From positions 73,647-131,761 of the forward strand of contig NW_003546304.1 in assembly GCF_000090795.2 (NCBI RefSeq): DNA of 58,115 nucleotides, read 5' to 3'. The stretch is from Amphimedon queenslandica. Lineage: Eukaryota; Porifera; Demospongiae; Haplosclerida; Niphatidae. Below are positions 22,978-36,700 of this stretch, in pieces. The position numbers and the translations under genes are program-made. The notes beneath the pieces were generated by a model that saw nothing but the letters and a program-made list of their open reading frames with translations, ran no database searches and had not been told where the DNA came from. The first letter of the stretch is position 1. Each line of letters begins with the position of its first letter.

Positions 22978-25215
22978 AAGGGAGGGAGCATGAGGTACTA
23001 TTGGATATTCTATTAGTTACATTGTTTTATTATCTTAGGCTGCTCGTGATCCTGACAGTATTGTGGATAAAAACAGAGCTAGGCAAGATGCTCAGGTCAG
23101 CAGTGATATTTATTAGTACAATAGTCATCACTAACCTGTACATGTAGCTAGCATTAGTAATGTACATCATTGTATTGCTATAGGCTCTTTATAAAGCTGG
23201 CGAGGGAAAGTGGGGAACAGATGAATCAACGTAAGTAGAAGAGGGAGAGAGAGGAGGCGGAGGAGGAGAGAGTAAAGATATGTTATGATGAACATTATGA
23301 ATGATGATGATATAATGCAACTGAAATGACTCTTGCAGTCCTACTCATGTTGTGCTCTTTCCTCCTCCTCCTCCCCCTCTCTTCCTTCCTTCTCCTTTTT
23401 TACATTCCAGTATCCCTCCCTTGCTAGTTCTCATTCTTCCTATTAGTCAGTGTCTGTCTATGTGTTTGTGTTTGTGTTTATATGTCTCTTCTTGTCTCCT
23501 CTCCCTCTCTCTCTCACACACATACTTTAATCAAGCATACCCAGACACACACACACACACACACACAGAGCATGTGATCATTTCATGTTATCACGACTAC
23601 ACTAAATTATGATTGGATGAATGAATAAGCTTCACACCCGTCCATTCCACTTACATTCTTTATATTGTGCATCCAACGTCTATTGTACAGCCAAGTATTG
23701 CTAACTACAGCCAAAGTTAATTATATCCTTTAGCAGGAATTATGGGCTAATTGGATTTGCCTATTATGTTCTTTGACAATTATTTTATTCAATTTGAGTC
23801 ATTTACCATAATTTATTGTTGCATAGCAATAAATTAGGTGTTAGAAATGTTTGAATGTGTGTAAATTAATAATTGTTATCATTATTATTTATTTATTATC
23901 ATGACAGGTTTAATCAGATTCTGTGTGCTAGAAGTTACGCTCATCTTCGTCTTGTCTTTGAAGAATACTCAAAAGTGAGGATAGAGGATTTACATGTACA
24001 TGTACATATGTATACATGTATGTGTGAGTTGTGTGTGTTCTTATGCTCAATAACTGTTACTAATTTTAGATGTGAAGTGTGTTAGAAATCTTTCTGCATA
24101 CTTCTCTAAGCAGCTTTATAAGTCAATGAAAGACTGTTAATTGACATTCATGTAGACTGTGTGTCCACTGTATGGTGATTGGAAGATACTATTTTTATTA
24201 TTAATAGTCATACGAAGTTGTTGTGTTTCTTTATAAACATAATAATTGGTAACACTAGTGGTGTTTTGTAGTGCCACACTCTATCCTCCTACACAAACTC
24301 ATGGGAATGAATGATTTTGTCAAAATGGATAGTAAACCATAGTCATGAAAATGATGAAATATATATTACAGTATTTGGAGATTTCGTGGTACATGTACCA
24401 ATATAATGTACAACATGTTAATTTTATGATTTTTTCTTTCCAGGGGTTGGGTACTGATGATAGAACTCTTGTTCGTGTGATGGTCTCTTGCTGTGAGGTG
24501 GACATGGTTAAGATCAAATCAACCTTTGAGAGGAATTACGGGAAGACACTGGAATCATTCATAAAAGTAAAGAGCATTGTACTGCATGAGTATCTGATAG
24601 TAGTAGGTTCCCATTCATTAACTCAATTTGTATCTATCCTACCAGTCCAGCTGTGCAGTGTTACATTGGAGTCATGTCTTACTATAACTTTATTCATACT
24701 ATAATTATTGTGTATATATATGCCTACCACAGATATTAGTTTATTGTATAGTAAAATGTGAACACTCCAGATTGATGGTTGTTTATGTTTGCTTGTATTT
24801 TATCCCATAAATGAGTATGACAATTTTCTTAATATTCAAATCAATTGATTGGTAATTTTATATCTATTGAATAACTGCCACTCAGTAATGCGTCTCGTGT
24901 CATTTAAGGAATCAGACGTATTTTATTCTCAAGTGTAAATAGCAGTCCTTTGTAGTTAATTGTACTGTTAATGCTTTAATAGTGGAAATCCTTTGTAATG
25001 TTATATCTGTTACCCATAGGGAGACACCAGTGGAGATTACAAGAGAGTTTTGTTAGCTCTGGCTGGAGAATACTAATTATAGTAAACAGTTTTGTCAAAT
25101 TATTATATCAGTTGATTTTATTTTTTGTGTAGTTTGATTTTTATTATGTACATTTAGTGCTCTGTAGGAATTTTAATGTGCGTGGGCGTAATCTTGTGGG
25201 AAGCAGTTAAATACT
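22978..25215 (+). pseudogene. Duplicated annexin 3' half, decayed
   Basis: Corresponds to 18262-20310 of the annexin gene. Recognisable exons: 23039-23095, 23184-23230, 23908-23974, a fused remnant at 24071-24132, 24444-24566 and 25020-25076. The exon equivalent to 19020-19095 and the following intron are deleted, so the remaining exon start reads ATGTGA, an in-frame stop in the phase left by the previous exon. The remnant also lost its donor (GACTGTT instead of GTATGTT). There is no signal for repeats 1 and 2 and no start. Nucleotide identity is still very high, so the duplication looks recent. Confidence 0.85.
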
Positions 25216-25293
25216 CGCGTTCTATCCCTCCATTTCACAACCATAGACCATAGTCCTGTATGAGAGGAAAGGAGAGACTACAGTGTCACTAAT

Positions 25294-26072
25294 ATGAACA
25301 GGGAGATACGAGTTCTAAGGAAATATTTCGACTCGCTTTGTCGTGCAATCAGTGACCCTCTTCAGCTCGCGGGTGATTTACAAGGCGAGGGGATCATATC
25401 AGAGGATGAGTATTCAGAACTCCGAGTCTCTTGGACTGGCGGAGCTGATGATGGGGAAGAAGAGGGTCCAAGGACGCAGAGGCAGAGAGCCGCTGTTAAA
25501 ATGCTCTCAGCTGTCGATCAGTCCATAGCAAAGGACGCTTCCATAATGTCTAGCCTCATACAGGTGTTGAAGGAGAACCTCAACGATAATGGGAGAGCCT
25601 ACGAGGCTGTGAGGAGCATGGAAGTAGACCTAAATGGCGGAGGGGCCACAGATGACTTTATATCCATACAACACGCGAGGAAAATCATGGTGAAACATAT
25701 GAACAACATTGCTGCAGTTATCACTGATGCTGGTCGGATTGCAGATTCACTCCACGACCAGGGGATCATAACAGAGAGATCACTGGACGACATTAAGCAG
25801 TCTTTACCAGAGAGCAATGGTCTCGGCCATGACAAATCTGCCCTCGCCAGTATCTCAAGACTACTCATGTCAGTCGAGTCACAGGTTGGCAGAGATCCTG
25901 GTAAATTCCCGGTACTTATCGCTGTATTAAAAGACGATCCTTCAACAGATCAGAACGTCATAGCCTTACTCGAAGCAGAATATTGTAAGTTATTATTATA
26001 ACATTACTATACACTAGTAAGATTGTTTAATCTCAATATGTGCTTGAACCTACAGTCACTGCCGACAACTAA
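25294..26072 (+). CDS. Tandem CARD-like (death-fold) protein
   Basis: A large exon, 25294-25984, encodes two death-fold domains of about 100 residues, both with CARD-like patterning: LRKYFDSLCRAISDP...LAGDLQGEGIISEDEY (residues ~7-105) and MNNIAAVITDAGRIADSL...DQGIITERSLDD (~130-225). The repeated DP-x-L...GII and late SLIQVLKEN/PVLIAVLKDD features support CARDs. It ends at a strong donor (T|GTAAGT, phase 1). Splicing to 26056 gives a five-residue tail FTADN and a stop; unspliced, the frame stops at 26001. Joining to the next CARD exon at 27192 would create TAA at the junction. Whether this and the next locus are one gene is unresolved. Confidence 0.65.
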
Positions 26073-27199
26073 TAACAAAGCTTTCCTTTTCCTTGGTGTA
26101 TAGGATCTAACTCTTCTGGGAATTATATAATGGTCATTTCTACATAATTGCCTCGCCACTGATGGCATGTAGTTTGCATTTCCTCCCCGAGGTTGATTAG
26201 AAGAGGGTCATTGATTACTGATGAACAATCAGTGCATGTAATTTGTGGCTATGTGTCACTGTGAGACCACCTAAAAGGAAATTTCGGGTAATATGCAAAT
26301 TGCAAGGCTTTAAGTGTTATTTTGGCAATTAATAAAAGTAGTGTGACTGCTTGGGTAATGGGTATACCATGCATGCATAGTCTTGTGTTCTTCTAATAGA
26401 GTCTATTTTTCATTTGTAGATCACTCATTAAATTGACAGAAACTCATAACTTATCATGAATGATTAATTATATTTTATTTCATCTCAGTTGTACTTTTAA
26501 AAAATAATTATTTTGAAAATATTGATTCCCATAATGGGCATTACTACTGTGTCAACAGCCTAAAAATCATTTTTCAAAGCGTGTGGGCAAGACAGATTTG
26601 AAGAGCATTATACCAACATTGATGATACATGTGTTTCTAAGTATTAATGTTTTGTCGTTTAAACAGCCACACTTATAAAATTTGAGCTTGTGAATGAGCT
26701 ACAGTCAAGTCTGTCAATTCCAGACACCTTAGGACCCAATAATACTGTCCTGATTATAAGTGTCTTTCAGAGCATTAATACACATTTATATTGTATATAC
26801 CTATCCTGATTATGGAGGTGCCAGGCCACAAAATTAGCAGCAGGTTTGACTGTATTGTGAAGTCTGAGATTAACCTACATCAATGCAGATGTTCTCTAAT
26901 TTGATGTAAATTTTAATAAGAGGTACCATTATCATCACTAAAGAGGTACTGAACATCATTAAAGCAGTAGCCTCTAATTTTGCAATCAGTTTGGAAATAA
27001 TAAGTTTCTGTACATGTAATTGTATGAAAATATTTAATGACAAAATTAATGATTATAGAAGCAATAATACATATTTCTCAGTGCTAAAAAGTTAAAGTTA
27101 TACACTATCACTGATGAGTGTGTAGTATTTGTGTTATTTTTCCTTGAGGAAATTGTGTAATAATTATTGCGCTCCTCCCACGCAATTTCAGAAATCAAA
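26073..27199. other. Intergenic or intron between CARD loci
   Basis: AT-rich with no clear exon. A strong acceptor (TTTCAG) at 27186-27191 precedes the second CARD locus in the same phase as the donor at 25984. Confidence 0.45.
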
Positions 27200-28084
27200 A
27201 TGGTGAAAAAATCTTCAAGGATCTTTAGGAGCAAATTCGGTGACATATCAGGAAGAATAGACAACCCAGGCCCTATAGCTGAACAACTCTTTGGAAAAGG
27301 ATTGATAGGCAAAGCATCATTGGACAGAGCGCTCATGAACAATGTTGTTGCATTTGAGAGGATGGGCCCATTACTGAGGGCAGTATACGCTGCAGTTGAT
27401 ACCGATACTGAGGAGCCAGTCATGTTTAACAAGCTCTGTGATGTACTTATGAGTTTCAGTGAGACAGAGGCCATTGGGATTGCCATGTATACAGAATACC
27501 GTAAGTTTGTCATTGGGCAAGGTCTCATATGATACTAATTTTCACCATTGTTGACACCGAGTCACACTAATATTTGCACTATAGTCTTCCTATAAGCCTG
27601 CAACCTAATCAACTTAAATGGTAGAGGGTTTTTCTATTACGTATCATTTGTTTTATAGATGGTGTCAGTCCACGTTCTCCTCCTCCTCCTCCTCCTCCTC
27701 CTCCTCCTCAGAGAAGTGTATCATTCAAAATTGAAGGAGGTAAGTAAATACAGACATATAACAAGGTATATTATTATAATCCCACTATTAGAGGATTTTA
27801 CTGATGATCATGAGCCTAGTGTCACTCCTCCTAGTGGTCCCTTCCCTTCATTGTCTCATTCTTCGTTTGTGGAGCAAGAAACGACTGAAGCTGTAGTCTC
27901 TGACCCCCCACTGCCTGAAGGAGACATTACTATACCAACTCCTTTTGGTCCAATGATTATACCAATTCATGCTTTTACTACATTTTCTACCCGTCATCCC
28001 TGGCTGGCTAGAGGCAGCTTACTTATTGCAGCTGGGCTATTAGCTTATGGTGGGTTTAGAATGATAAAGAAATACACCAGTTAA
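27200..28084 (+). CDS. CARD-like / proline-rich / tail-anchored protein (MAVS-like layout)
   Basis: Exons 27200-27500, 27659-27739, 27792-28084 (the first may start at 27192 if an upstream exon is used); about 224 residues. Residues ~10-100 are a CARD-like fold (DISGRIDNPGPIAEQLFGKG, then LLRAVYAAVDTDTEE). A polyproline run follows (SPRSPPPP, encoded by a CCT repeat at 27678-27709), then an acidic, proline-rich linker. The C-terminus has a weakly hydrophobic segment, ARGSLLIAAGLLAYGGF, ended by basic RMIKKYTS, which resembles a mitochondrial outer-membrane tail anchor. CARD, Pro-rich linker and C-terminal anchor is the order seen in MAVS. Function is inferred from architecture only. Confidence 0.75.
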
Positions 28085-28327
28085 TTAAAATAATGCTGTC
28101 TTTGTATTATTTCTATTTTTGTATTATTGTTCATTTTGAATTATTCTAATTTAATTTTGTCAATTTTTTGATAACTTTAATTAAAATTGCTGCCATAGTA
28201 ACGTAATAAATTATATTTGACCACGCCCAGTTGATCTCACGCCCTGCAACCCCACCCATATTTTACAAGAGTCAAGAGATAAATCAAAGAGTGTGAAGGA
28301 TCCACAAGAAGATAGAAAGAGAGAGCA

Positions 28328-31300
28328 ATGTCAAGCACCAGTACTGTAGATAACACAGTGACTAGTAATGCAGATCAGCAGCAACTGGTAGAAGGAGAAT
28401 CAGAGACAACTATTGGCTCATCCGCTCTGGAACAGCTCAAGTGGATATTCGACTTGTGTGATCAAGATCATGATGGGCTCATAACTGTGGAAGAGTTTAG
28501 ATCATTGGGACAGCATTATCTTGGAGCCGTGTCACAGGTTAACTATTTACTTACCTACTCTCTCTCTCTCCCTTTATTGTGTCTATCCTGAAGTGGATGA
28601 TACTTGAGTGTATTTTGTTGATGGTTATGACTTGTGTGTGACTCATGCCTTTATACTCTTATGTATTCTGTTTGTCCATTAATATGTTCTGTATGGCACT
28701 GTATAGTAATATTGTGTGAGAGTCTCTTTTCTTCTGCTTGTTTCATACATGACCAATTTCAAGCTCTGTTTTGCTATAAAGCATTCAAAATATTTGGCTT
28801 CGTGCATTAGTACAAATGATAATACTTTTATTGTACTACATGTACATGATTGTGAGCCAAAAGATTATCAATTTAGAATGCCAGTTGTCATTTTGTTGAT
28901 ATACAACGTGGAATGTGTGGAAGAGTAAAGATATTTTCATTGTTTATTACTTTGGTTGTAGTTGTTGTTGTTGTTGTTGATTCACAGTGTTAGTATGATT
29001 ATTATTTAACTTATTTACTGATGACTTCCTCTATTAGATATTATCATGTAGCCTACATTACTCTTAACTTGATTTCCTGAGCTGATGTATTCCCCTGGTC
29101 ACTCTTCCTTTCCTAATACTTTCATTTTACCCTTACCCTTCACTTTCTCCTTCTCCTTATTTTCTATTTAGAGGATAGACCAGTTAATTCATGAATTGGA
29201 CCCTAAAAGAACTGGTGTGATAACATTTGAGAGCTTTAGCAAAGGAATAGAGGCATACTTAATAGGTACAGACCACACTGAACTCACTCACAAAAAAGAG
29301 ATTAAATCTCATGCTACCAAAACAAACTACACATGTTGTGCACACTTGCCAGTACTGACATGCATACAACATCCAACATGCAATTCACAGCACGCAAACA
29401 CAAGCTATTGTATGGTCACTGTCATTGTGTCCTGTTACTCTACGGAAGATATTACTTCCTTTGAACATTTCTGATTCTTTTCATAGTGACTTGTCATCAT
29501 TTCTTGCTTGTTTGTAGGTAGAAGAGACTCTGTTACATCAAGTAGGTCTGACTCATTTTCCCGTACAAGCTTTGACGAAAACGTTAGTTTTATTATTATA
29601 TAGTTTATTATGTTAGCAGACACTATCTGTTATTTTGTCACTTTGCAGTGTATGCATGCAATCACCGACTAGTGTTTGTCCCTTTTCTAAGAAAAAAAAA
29701 ACACTTTAAATTTGCCATCACCATAATGGGGGCCTTGATTTCCTTTGTCAAACATCTCATCCTCTCTATTTAAACTTCCTCTCTCTCTCTTCTTTTTCCA
29801 TCTCTTAGTTCCCTGGTACCACTAGTCCTATTGAGGATAGTACATTTACTGTAGGTGATGTTAATAGTCCTACCATTGACTCACCTCAGCTCTCCTATTA
29901 CTCACTAGGATTCACCAGTTCTTCAAGGTATGTAATGTCATGCATGATTTGAAGTATTTTTGTATGAAAGAGAGAGAGAGGGAGGGAGGGAGGGAGAGAG
30001 AAGTGTTAGCTAAGGAGACTGCGAATTATAATAGATGGTGATGTCTGGAAATGTAGATAGGAATGTAACAGCTGAGAGGTATCGGTACTCATTTATTTGT
30101 TTATTTACCCATTTTGTTTGTTTATTTTATGTTTATTAATCTCATTAGCCCTGTGTCAGTCAGAGTAAGGGACCTTGAGGATCCAACTGGAGTCAATGGT
30201 AGCCTACCAAATGGTATCATTACCACATCCAGCATTGATACTCATGATACATTCTCCACTGACGAACAACACAAACCGTGAGACCATAATAGAATACATA
30301 CACTACACACCGTGTATACTGATATACAGTATCTATTAACTAGGCTACATTGACTGCATTCATTATATTGATAGTGATACTGTATTGTTGTGCTAATATT
30401 ATATTGCATTCTATTGATATGTGAACTGGTAGTATCAAGTGTATATTAATAGTCTTTGATGTTTATCAGAACTGAAATGCATTCCTTCATTCAATTATTA
30501 TGATACTGATGGTAGGCCTAATGTAATAAATGATTCTTAGAAAATAGAAATAATTGTGACACGTGTTGATGTATTGAAAGGGGCTCTGGTGCAGGTGTAT
30601 GGTTTGCTGTTTCTTTGTTATACTTTGACTCCTTCCTTTCATTGTTGAGCTGTTATTGTTGTTCTTATCATTTCTAGTAAAGTCAATGGCCGACATCAAT
30701 CTATTGATGGGATTGAGATACAACCAGCAGAGTAAGATAAATCATGAAAGGATTATTTTATCTCTCTTCCTCTTCCTCTCCCTCCCTCTTTAGTAATAGT
30801 CCCAGTCTAGTGGCCAGAGCTCTCATTAAAAGAAGCAATCACTCATTCCTTCATGTATCAGGGACTGGCAGCACCTACTCCAGCTCCTCTGAATGGAGAC
30901 AAGATGAAGACTCTGATGAACTCACTGAAAAGGTCAGTCAGTACCTAGGAACATCCACAATACATGTATTAGAGAGAATGCTTCCTGTGTACATGTGTGT
31001 CCTATTGGTACACTTATTGATTAATGTTAATTGCATTGCTAGCCATACTTCATGTATTAGGAGGAGAGGATGTACTAGTATACACTCCTTCCTTCTTATT
31101 AATAACATTAGTTTATTATCAGTTGCAGGAGCTCTCTTCAAGACTAGAGGGATTAGAGGTTGAGCTTGATCAGAGCCAGACAGAGACAATGAGATTAAAG
31201 AAAGAGAATACGACTCTTAGAGAAAGGCTAGTACTATGGACATGCGTTGAACACAATAGTACATGTACATGTACATACAGTGATACGGTAGTCTCCCTTT

Positions 31301-33336
31301 AGAGAAACCACCCTCTTGTCAGGGTTTCCCAAAGGATTATGGTGTAGTGCTAAAAATCCCTGTACTATAGTACAGGGTCATGGCCAAATTTTGCCAAAAA
31401 TTGGACTAGGAGAGAATTTGCAATTTTTATAATTTTTTTCTTATTCATATACACGTATTTAAATTACATAGAAAGTTTGAGCTGATTTCAATCCAAATTG
31501 GATTATTTATGAATTTTAGAAGCTGCTTTAAAATCAGCCCAATTAGACCCATATTTTAATGCATAATAGCTGTTTAAAAATGAAACATGAGGTGGTAATT
31601 TATCAGTGGGGACCATTTCTCTGTATAGGGAATGCTATATCGTGAACAGCCTGGTACCAAGTACATGCATGTGGCCCAGTATACTAAACCATGTACCAGT
31701 ACATAGAAAAACTCATTTCCTTCTACTTGTAGCTACATGCATGTATACATAGGGCAGCTCAGCTTGCCATCAACATTCAAATATTGCTATGTTTAGGTTG
31801 GACATGTTTGAAGACACTTTGAAGGATGTACAGACAAAGAGTGAAGTAGCCATTGGATTAGTGAGGAGCAGGAGCAGTGCCACCATTGACAAAATGAAGA
31901 AAGAATACAAATCAAAATATCAAGAATTGGAATATCAGTAAGTTACATGTATAAGGATGGAGAGACATTGGCTATACAATAAAATGTACATGTATGTCTC
32001 TGGTTTTGTGTTTATGTCACGGTTTGTGATTTTGAGTGTTTTGTTTATTTAGATTAGTTGAAGAGAAAGAGAAACAGTCAACAACTGAAGGACAAGCAGA
32101 CAACCTCAGAAAGCAAATAGATGAGAGAGAAATGGTAATTTATGCTGTCCAAAAAACTGCATGTATAATTGTATAGCCAAGGAATTATGTGCTCTTTTAA
32201 TTATGTTCTTTATCTCTTTCTTTTCTTTTTTCTTCTCTCTCTCTCTCCCCCTCTCTCTCCCTCTCTCCCTCCCCCTCTCTCTCTTTTTATAGGAGTGTGA
32301 AGAGAAAGGCAAGCATGTAATACAGCTACAAAACAAGGTGACTGAATTGGAGGAGGAGCTGTTGAAAGCGAAAGAGCAATTAAGATTAGTTAGGAATGAA
32401 TTGGAACAAGATAAACAAGGACTTCAACAGGTAAGGAGAGAAGAAAATAAAAGTTGCTATGAAAGGACAGTAGTATCAACATGCATGTATCAATGTATCA
32501 ATGTACATGTATTATATTGAACAATTATTTTGCTCTAACATGTATTATATTGTTGCTCTATTAACAATATAAGTACATGCATGTTATTCTGTAGGAGGTC
32601 GAGGCTATGAATCATGTCATACAACATTTGAGGAAAGAGCTTGAGGAGAATAAGTTCACTAAGAAGAGGAACAACATTAATGTCACTGACTACAAATTAG
32701 CCGAAGCAATCTCTCTTAAGAAGGTAATAGAGTATAGTGCCTACTTGATGTTATGTAACATCTATTGACAACATAATTTTGAAGTAGTGCTTCTACTTTA
32801 AACCACCACAATTGCTTTTTGTGTCTTTACATATGTTTTTTTTTCTTTTATTTTTTTAGGAGGTTCAATCTCTCAAAGAGGAGAACACAAGATTAAAGAG
32901 TCAACTAGTCAAACAAGGGAAGGAATTGTTAGGTGGTCCTGCTCCATCACTAGCAGCAGAACTGCAGGATGCTCCAAGAGCTGATGTAAGCACCAGCCAC
33001 TGGGTTGTACAGTATTACCTTTACTAGCCATTGGGGGCTAATGGAGTACAGTGTACATGTGAATGTAAATGTACATGTACATGTACATGTAGGTGTGAAT
33101 TAATTAGCTCATTTAGCACCTAATACAAGACCTGCAAGGGGGTAGGAAGAGGCTGTTCAGTTACTATACTGACAATAAAATTTGCTTGCTTATATTATTG
33201 TTAAGTGTTAATGCTTGTATAGGTAATGAAAGCACTCACTGAGTATGAGGAAAAGACTGCACGATTACAGTCCTACATTGAAGGACTACTGGTCGCAATA
33301 TTAGACTCACACCCAGAACTACTTGAAGTGAAATAG
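28328..33336 (+). CDS. RAB11FIP3/4-like (class II Rab11-FIP, arfophilin/Nuf) protein
   Basis: Fourteen exons: 28328-28537, 29172-29265, 29518-29582, 29809-29927, 30149-30277, 30678-30731, 30794-30932, 31123-31226, 31797-31937, 32053-32134, 32293-32430, 32595-32723, 32860-32985, 33223-33336; 547 residues. EF-hand 1 is canonical (DQDHDGLITVEE); EF-hand 2 (DPKRTGVITFES) lacks ligands. A Ser-rich linker and a long coiled coil (residues ~280-500) follow, ending with the Rab11-binding helix VMKALTEYEEKTARLQSYIE GLLVAILDSHPELLE. This is the class II FIP architecture: Rab11/Arf effector in recycling-endosome traffic and cytokinesis. Intron 8 appears to use a GC donor (AAAG|GCTAGT), since only that joint keeps frame. 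Confidence 0.9.
31318..31560. repeat. Dispersed repeat unit (copy 3) in FIP intron
   Basis: Begins CAGGGTTTCCC and contains the 20-bp palindrome CCCTGTACTATAGTACAGGG at ~31358 followed by the reverse-oriented family unit. Confidence 0.8.
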
Positions 33337-33712
33337 CACCCACACACATACGTGCACCTGCATGCATTACCAATAGAAAGAGATTTAGAGCTGATTGACT
33401 GTCTGCTTATAAGATGTATTATATTATATCACTTAATTTTTGGCTATAGCAAGATTTGCTACATAATTTATTGCTATATTGAGAAAGCACATGTATTATT
33501 ATTATTAATATTATTATTTTCTTTTTTTATTTCATCCACCAGCTAATTTATTGATTATTGTGTAGAAATTTGTTCCATAATATTATTATTGTTATTATTA
33601 ATGATTATGTTATTTTGTTCTTGAGATTTTTACTATTATTATCAGAAAAAAAATTATAAAAATATTTTGTGGGTGTGGTCACTTCATATTGTGTCACGCC
33701 CACCAATCAAAC

Positions 33713-36700
33713 ATGGCTGCCGCTTTCCTGAGGGTCGCTCGTTCTTCTCGAGTATTATGGGGAGCTCGAGCGGGTCCTTCTATCTACAAAGCCTATGCCA
33801 GTAGCAGCAGCAGTACCTCCTCCTCTTTTTTCTCTACTAATACTCTCATAACGTTAGCTGGGGTGACTGTTGCTGGAGTCGGTGCATACGGTGTAAGCTA
33901 GAGCAGCCAGATCTCACGTGTACCTCTTGTTTAGTATGACTTCAAATGCTCTTCTCTTTCCTCTTGTAGTTTTATCAGAATTCAAAACCCTCTCCTTATG
34001 TAGGCTCCAGTGGTATGCAGTATACCAAAGCCACTGAGTATCAGAAGGAAGGGGCTACTCATCCTGAGGGTATTATAATTATTTATTATTGTATTGTAAT
34101 TGTTTATGTTATTGTTATTACTATTATTATTATGCTAAGTATTAATTTTGTTGTCGCATTTCCATTTTACTATATAAATTCTATGGCCAAAAATTCCACT
34201 AATAATTGCCAACAGATACTGTACATGCACATATACAATTGTTTTATATCATTGATATAATGCTGCTGCTGTTTTTGACTGTTTATTACTGTATGTGAAT
34301 GCAAATCAGTCAATGCAATGTATGCAATACTACATGTACTTGTATGTTGTTATGTAATTAGTTACTCATACAGGTGTACTGTTATGTTATGCAACATTAT
34401 ATACATGTGCTCTCAATGGGAACAATGTATTGCTATTGTATTGTTATCATTTTATTTACTCAATGTTTAGCTGAAGCTGAAAAGAATTTAGAAAGTGCAC
34501 AGGAAACTTCAACTCCTCCTGCTCCTGCTTCTTCTCCTGCTCCTCCTCCTCCTGCTGATATACCAGGTATGAATCACCACCACTGAATATTTACTCTTGC
34601 TGTTACTACTACATGTACTACTATACTACTACTATTATTAGTGTTGTTATTATTATTATTAGTGTTGTTATTATTATTATTGTTGTTGTTGTTATTATTA
34701 TTATTGTTGTTGTTGTTATTATTATTGTGTTTTGTGAGTACGTATGCATGCTTGTTAATATGAATATTTTCACATTACGACTAATTGTGTTATTTTATTT
34801 AGTCAAATTTTTGTGAAATATTTGTACACTACAAACATACATCCATACAATGTATACTATCTTTATCTATTGGTTTGTGTCTCAATGGATGTTATTAATT
34901 CACAGATTTTGCTCCTTATGTCCTGATTGGTGCTGGCACTACATCATTTGCTGCTGCTAAGGCTATTAGAGAAAAAGATCCAACGGCCAAAGTACTCATA
35001 ATTGGTTAGACACTATTCTTATAGATAAAACATTATTTTGATTCTCTCTTTCTATCTCTCTTCTTTCCCTCCTCTCTCCCCCTATGTCTCCAGGTAATGA
35101 GGACTATACCCCATACAGTCGTCCTCCATTGTCAAAGCAGCTCTGGCTCTATGAGGATCACGAAGCAGCAAAGAACTTGAAATTCACAGCATCTTGGAGC
35201 GGAGGGAAAGTTGTAGAGTAAGTAATGCAGTGCATGTACATTGTATTTTGAGGGATTTTAATTTAATTATTTTCGTTTGGGCACAACAACTTTTCCTATG
35301 TTTATGGCTTCAAAAATATATAAGCTATAGTCCATCATACACAATTATATCAATACTGTTATACTTTTTATCTTTTCTGTGTGCTTTATGTGTATTTAGT
35401 GTTTTCTATAAAGCTGACTTCTGTTCTCCTAAGGATCTTCCTAATTTGGAAGGTGGTGGCATAGCAGTGGTCACTGGAAGGAAGGTACAGTCTGACCAAT
35501 ATTACCATACTCTACAAACATGACCTCAAGCCTAATGCACTCTCTACATGTACTGCATACCCTATATATCTGCATATTTATGCTTTAGAAAATTGTCTGT
35601 AATGTAATTTATTTTTAAGCAATACAACTGTGTCATCATGTATTATTGAATGTGGCATGCCATGTAGTTATATTTGTGATTTAATTTCTAATCCACCAAA
35701 ATTAAAGTCATGGTAAATAAGTCTAAGAATAGAGTGGAGTGAGTGATGAAGTTTATACTAATCAAGGTTACATCTCTTGATACAAGAAAGAAGAAGATAC
35801 GTTTGGACAATGGATCTGAAGTTTCATTCAACAAATGTCTCTTAGCAACTGGCGGTACACCTAAGACACTTCCTGTCTTTCAAGGGAAGGGACCTTTCTC
35901 AACATTCAGAGCCGTAAGTATCAGCACATTCACTCAACAGTATGCAGTTTGTTGCTTTGTGGTGATTCTGATCAAAGTATGATTTTATAGTTATTCCAAA
36001 ATTGGGTCAAGGACCAGGGTATGTTATGAAATTGCTTGAAGAAAAAAATCTCAATTTTTACTTGATCTTATGTTGTGTATCAAGTTTGAACTGATTTTGA
36101 TTAGAATTAGATTTTTTACAAATTTTTAAAGTTGCTCCAACTATTGAACAAAGACTAAGTTTTGTTTAAAATAACTAGGGAAGAATTTTTCATTTTTATA
36201 ATTTTTTTGATGCATGTGCAATGTACACGTACTTATGTTGTTTATGGAGTTTGAGCTGATTTCAATCAAATTTATATTTTTTAATGAATTTTCATACATT
36301 GTAGTTGCTCCAAGTAGTCTTTGGCCAAATTTCACTAAAAATGACTAGGAGAGAATTCTCCGTTTTTATATTTTTTTTCTGATACATATACATGTCCTTA
36401 TGTTGTGTATCAACTTTGAGCTGATTCCGATCACAATTGGATTTTTCATGAATTTTTAAAGTTGCTCCAAAATCAGGCCAAAGTCCCTGTACTATAGTAC
36501 AGGGTTCTTGGTCAAATTTCGCCAAAAATGAAAAAGAGAGAATTTTCCATTTTTATAATTTTTTCTGATACATATACATGTACTTATGCTGTATAGAAAG
36601 TTTGAACAGATTTTGATTAAAGTTTTATTTTTTATGAATTTTTTGAAGTTGCTCAAAGAATGATGCCAAAGTCCTGTGACATGGGTTTTGCTTGTCACAG

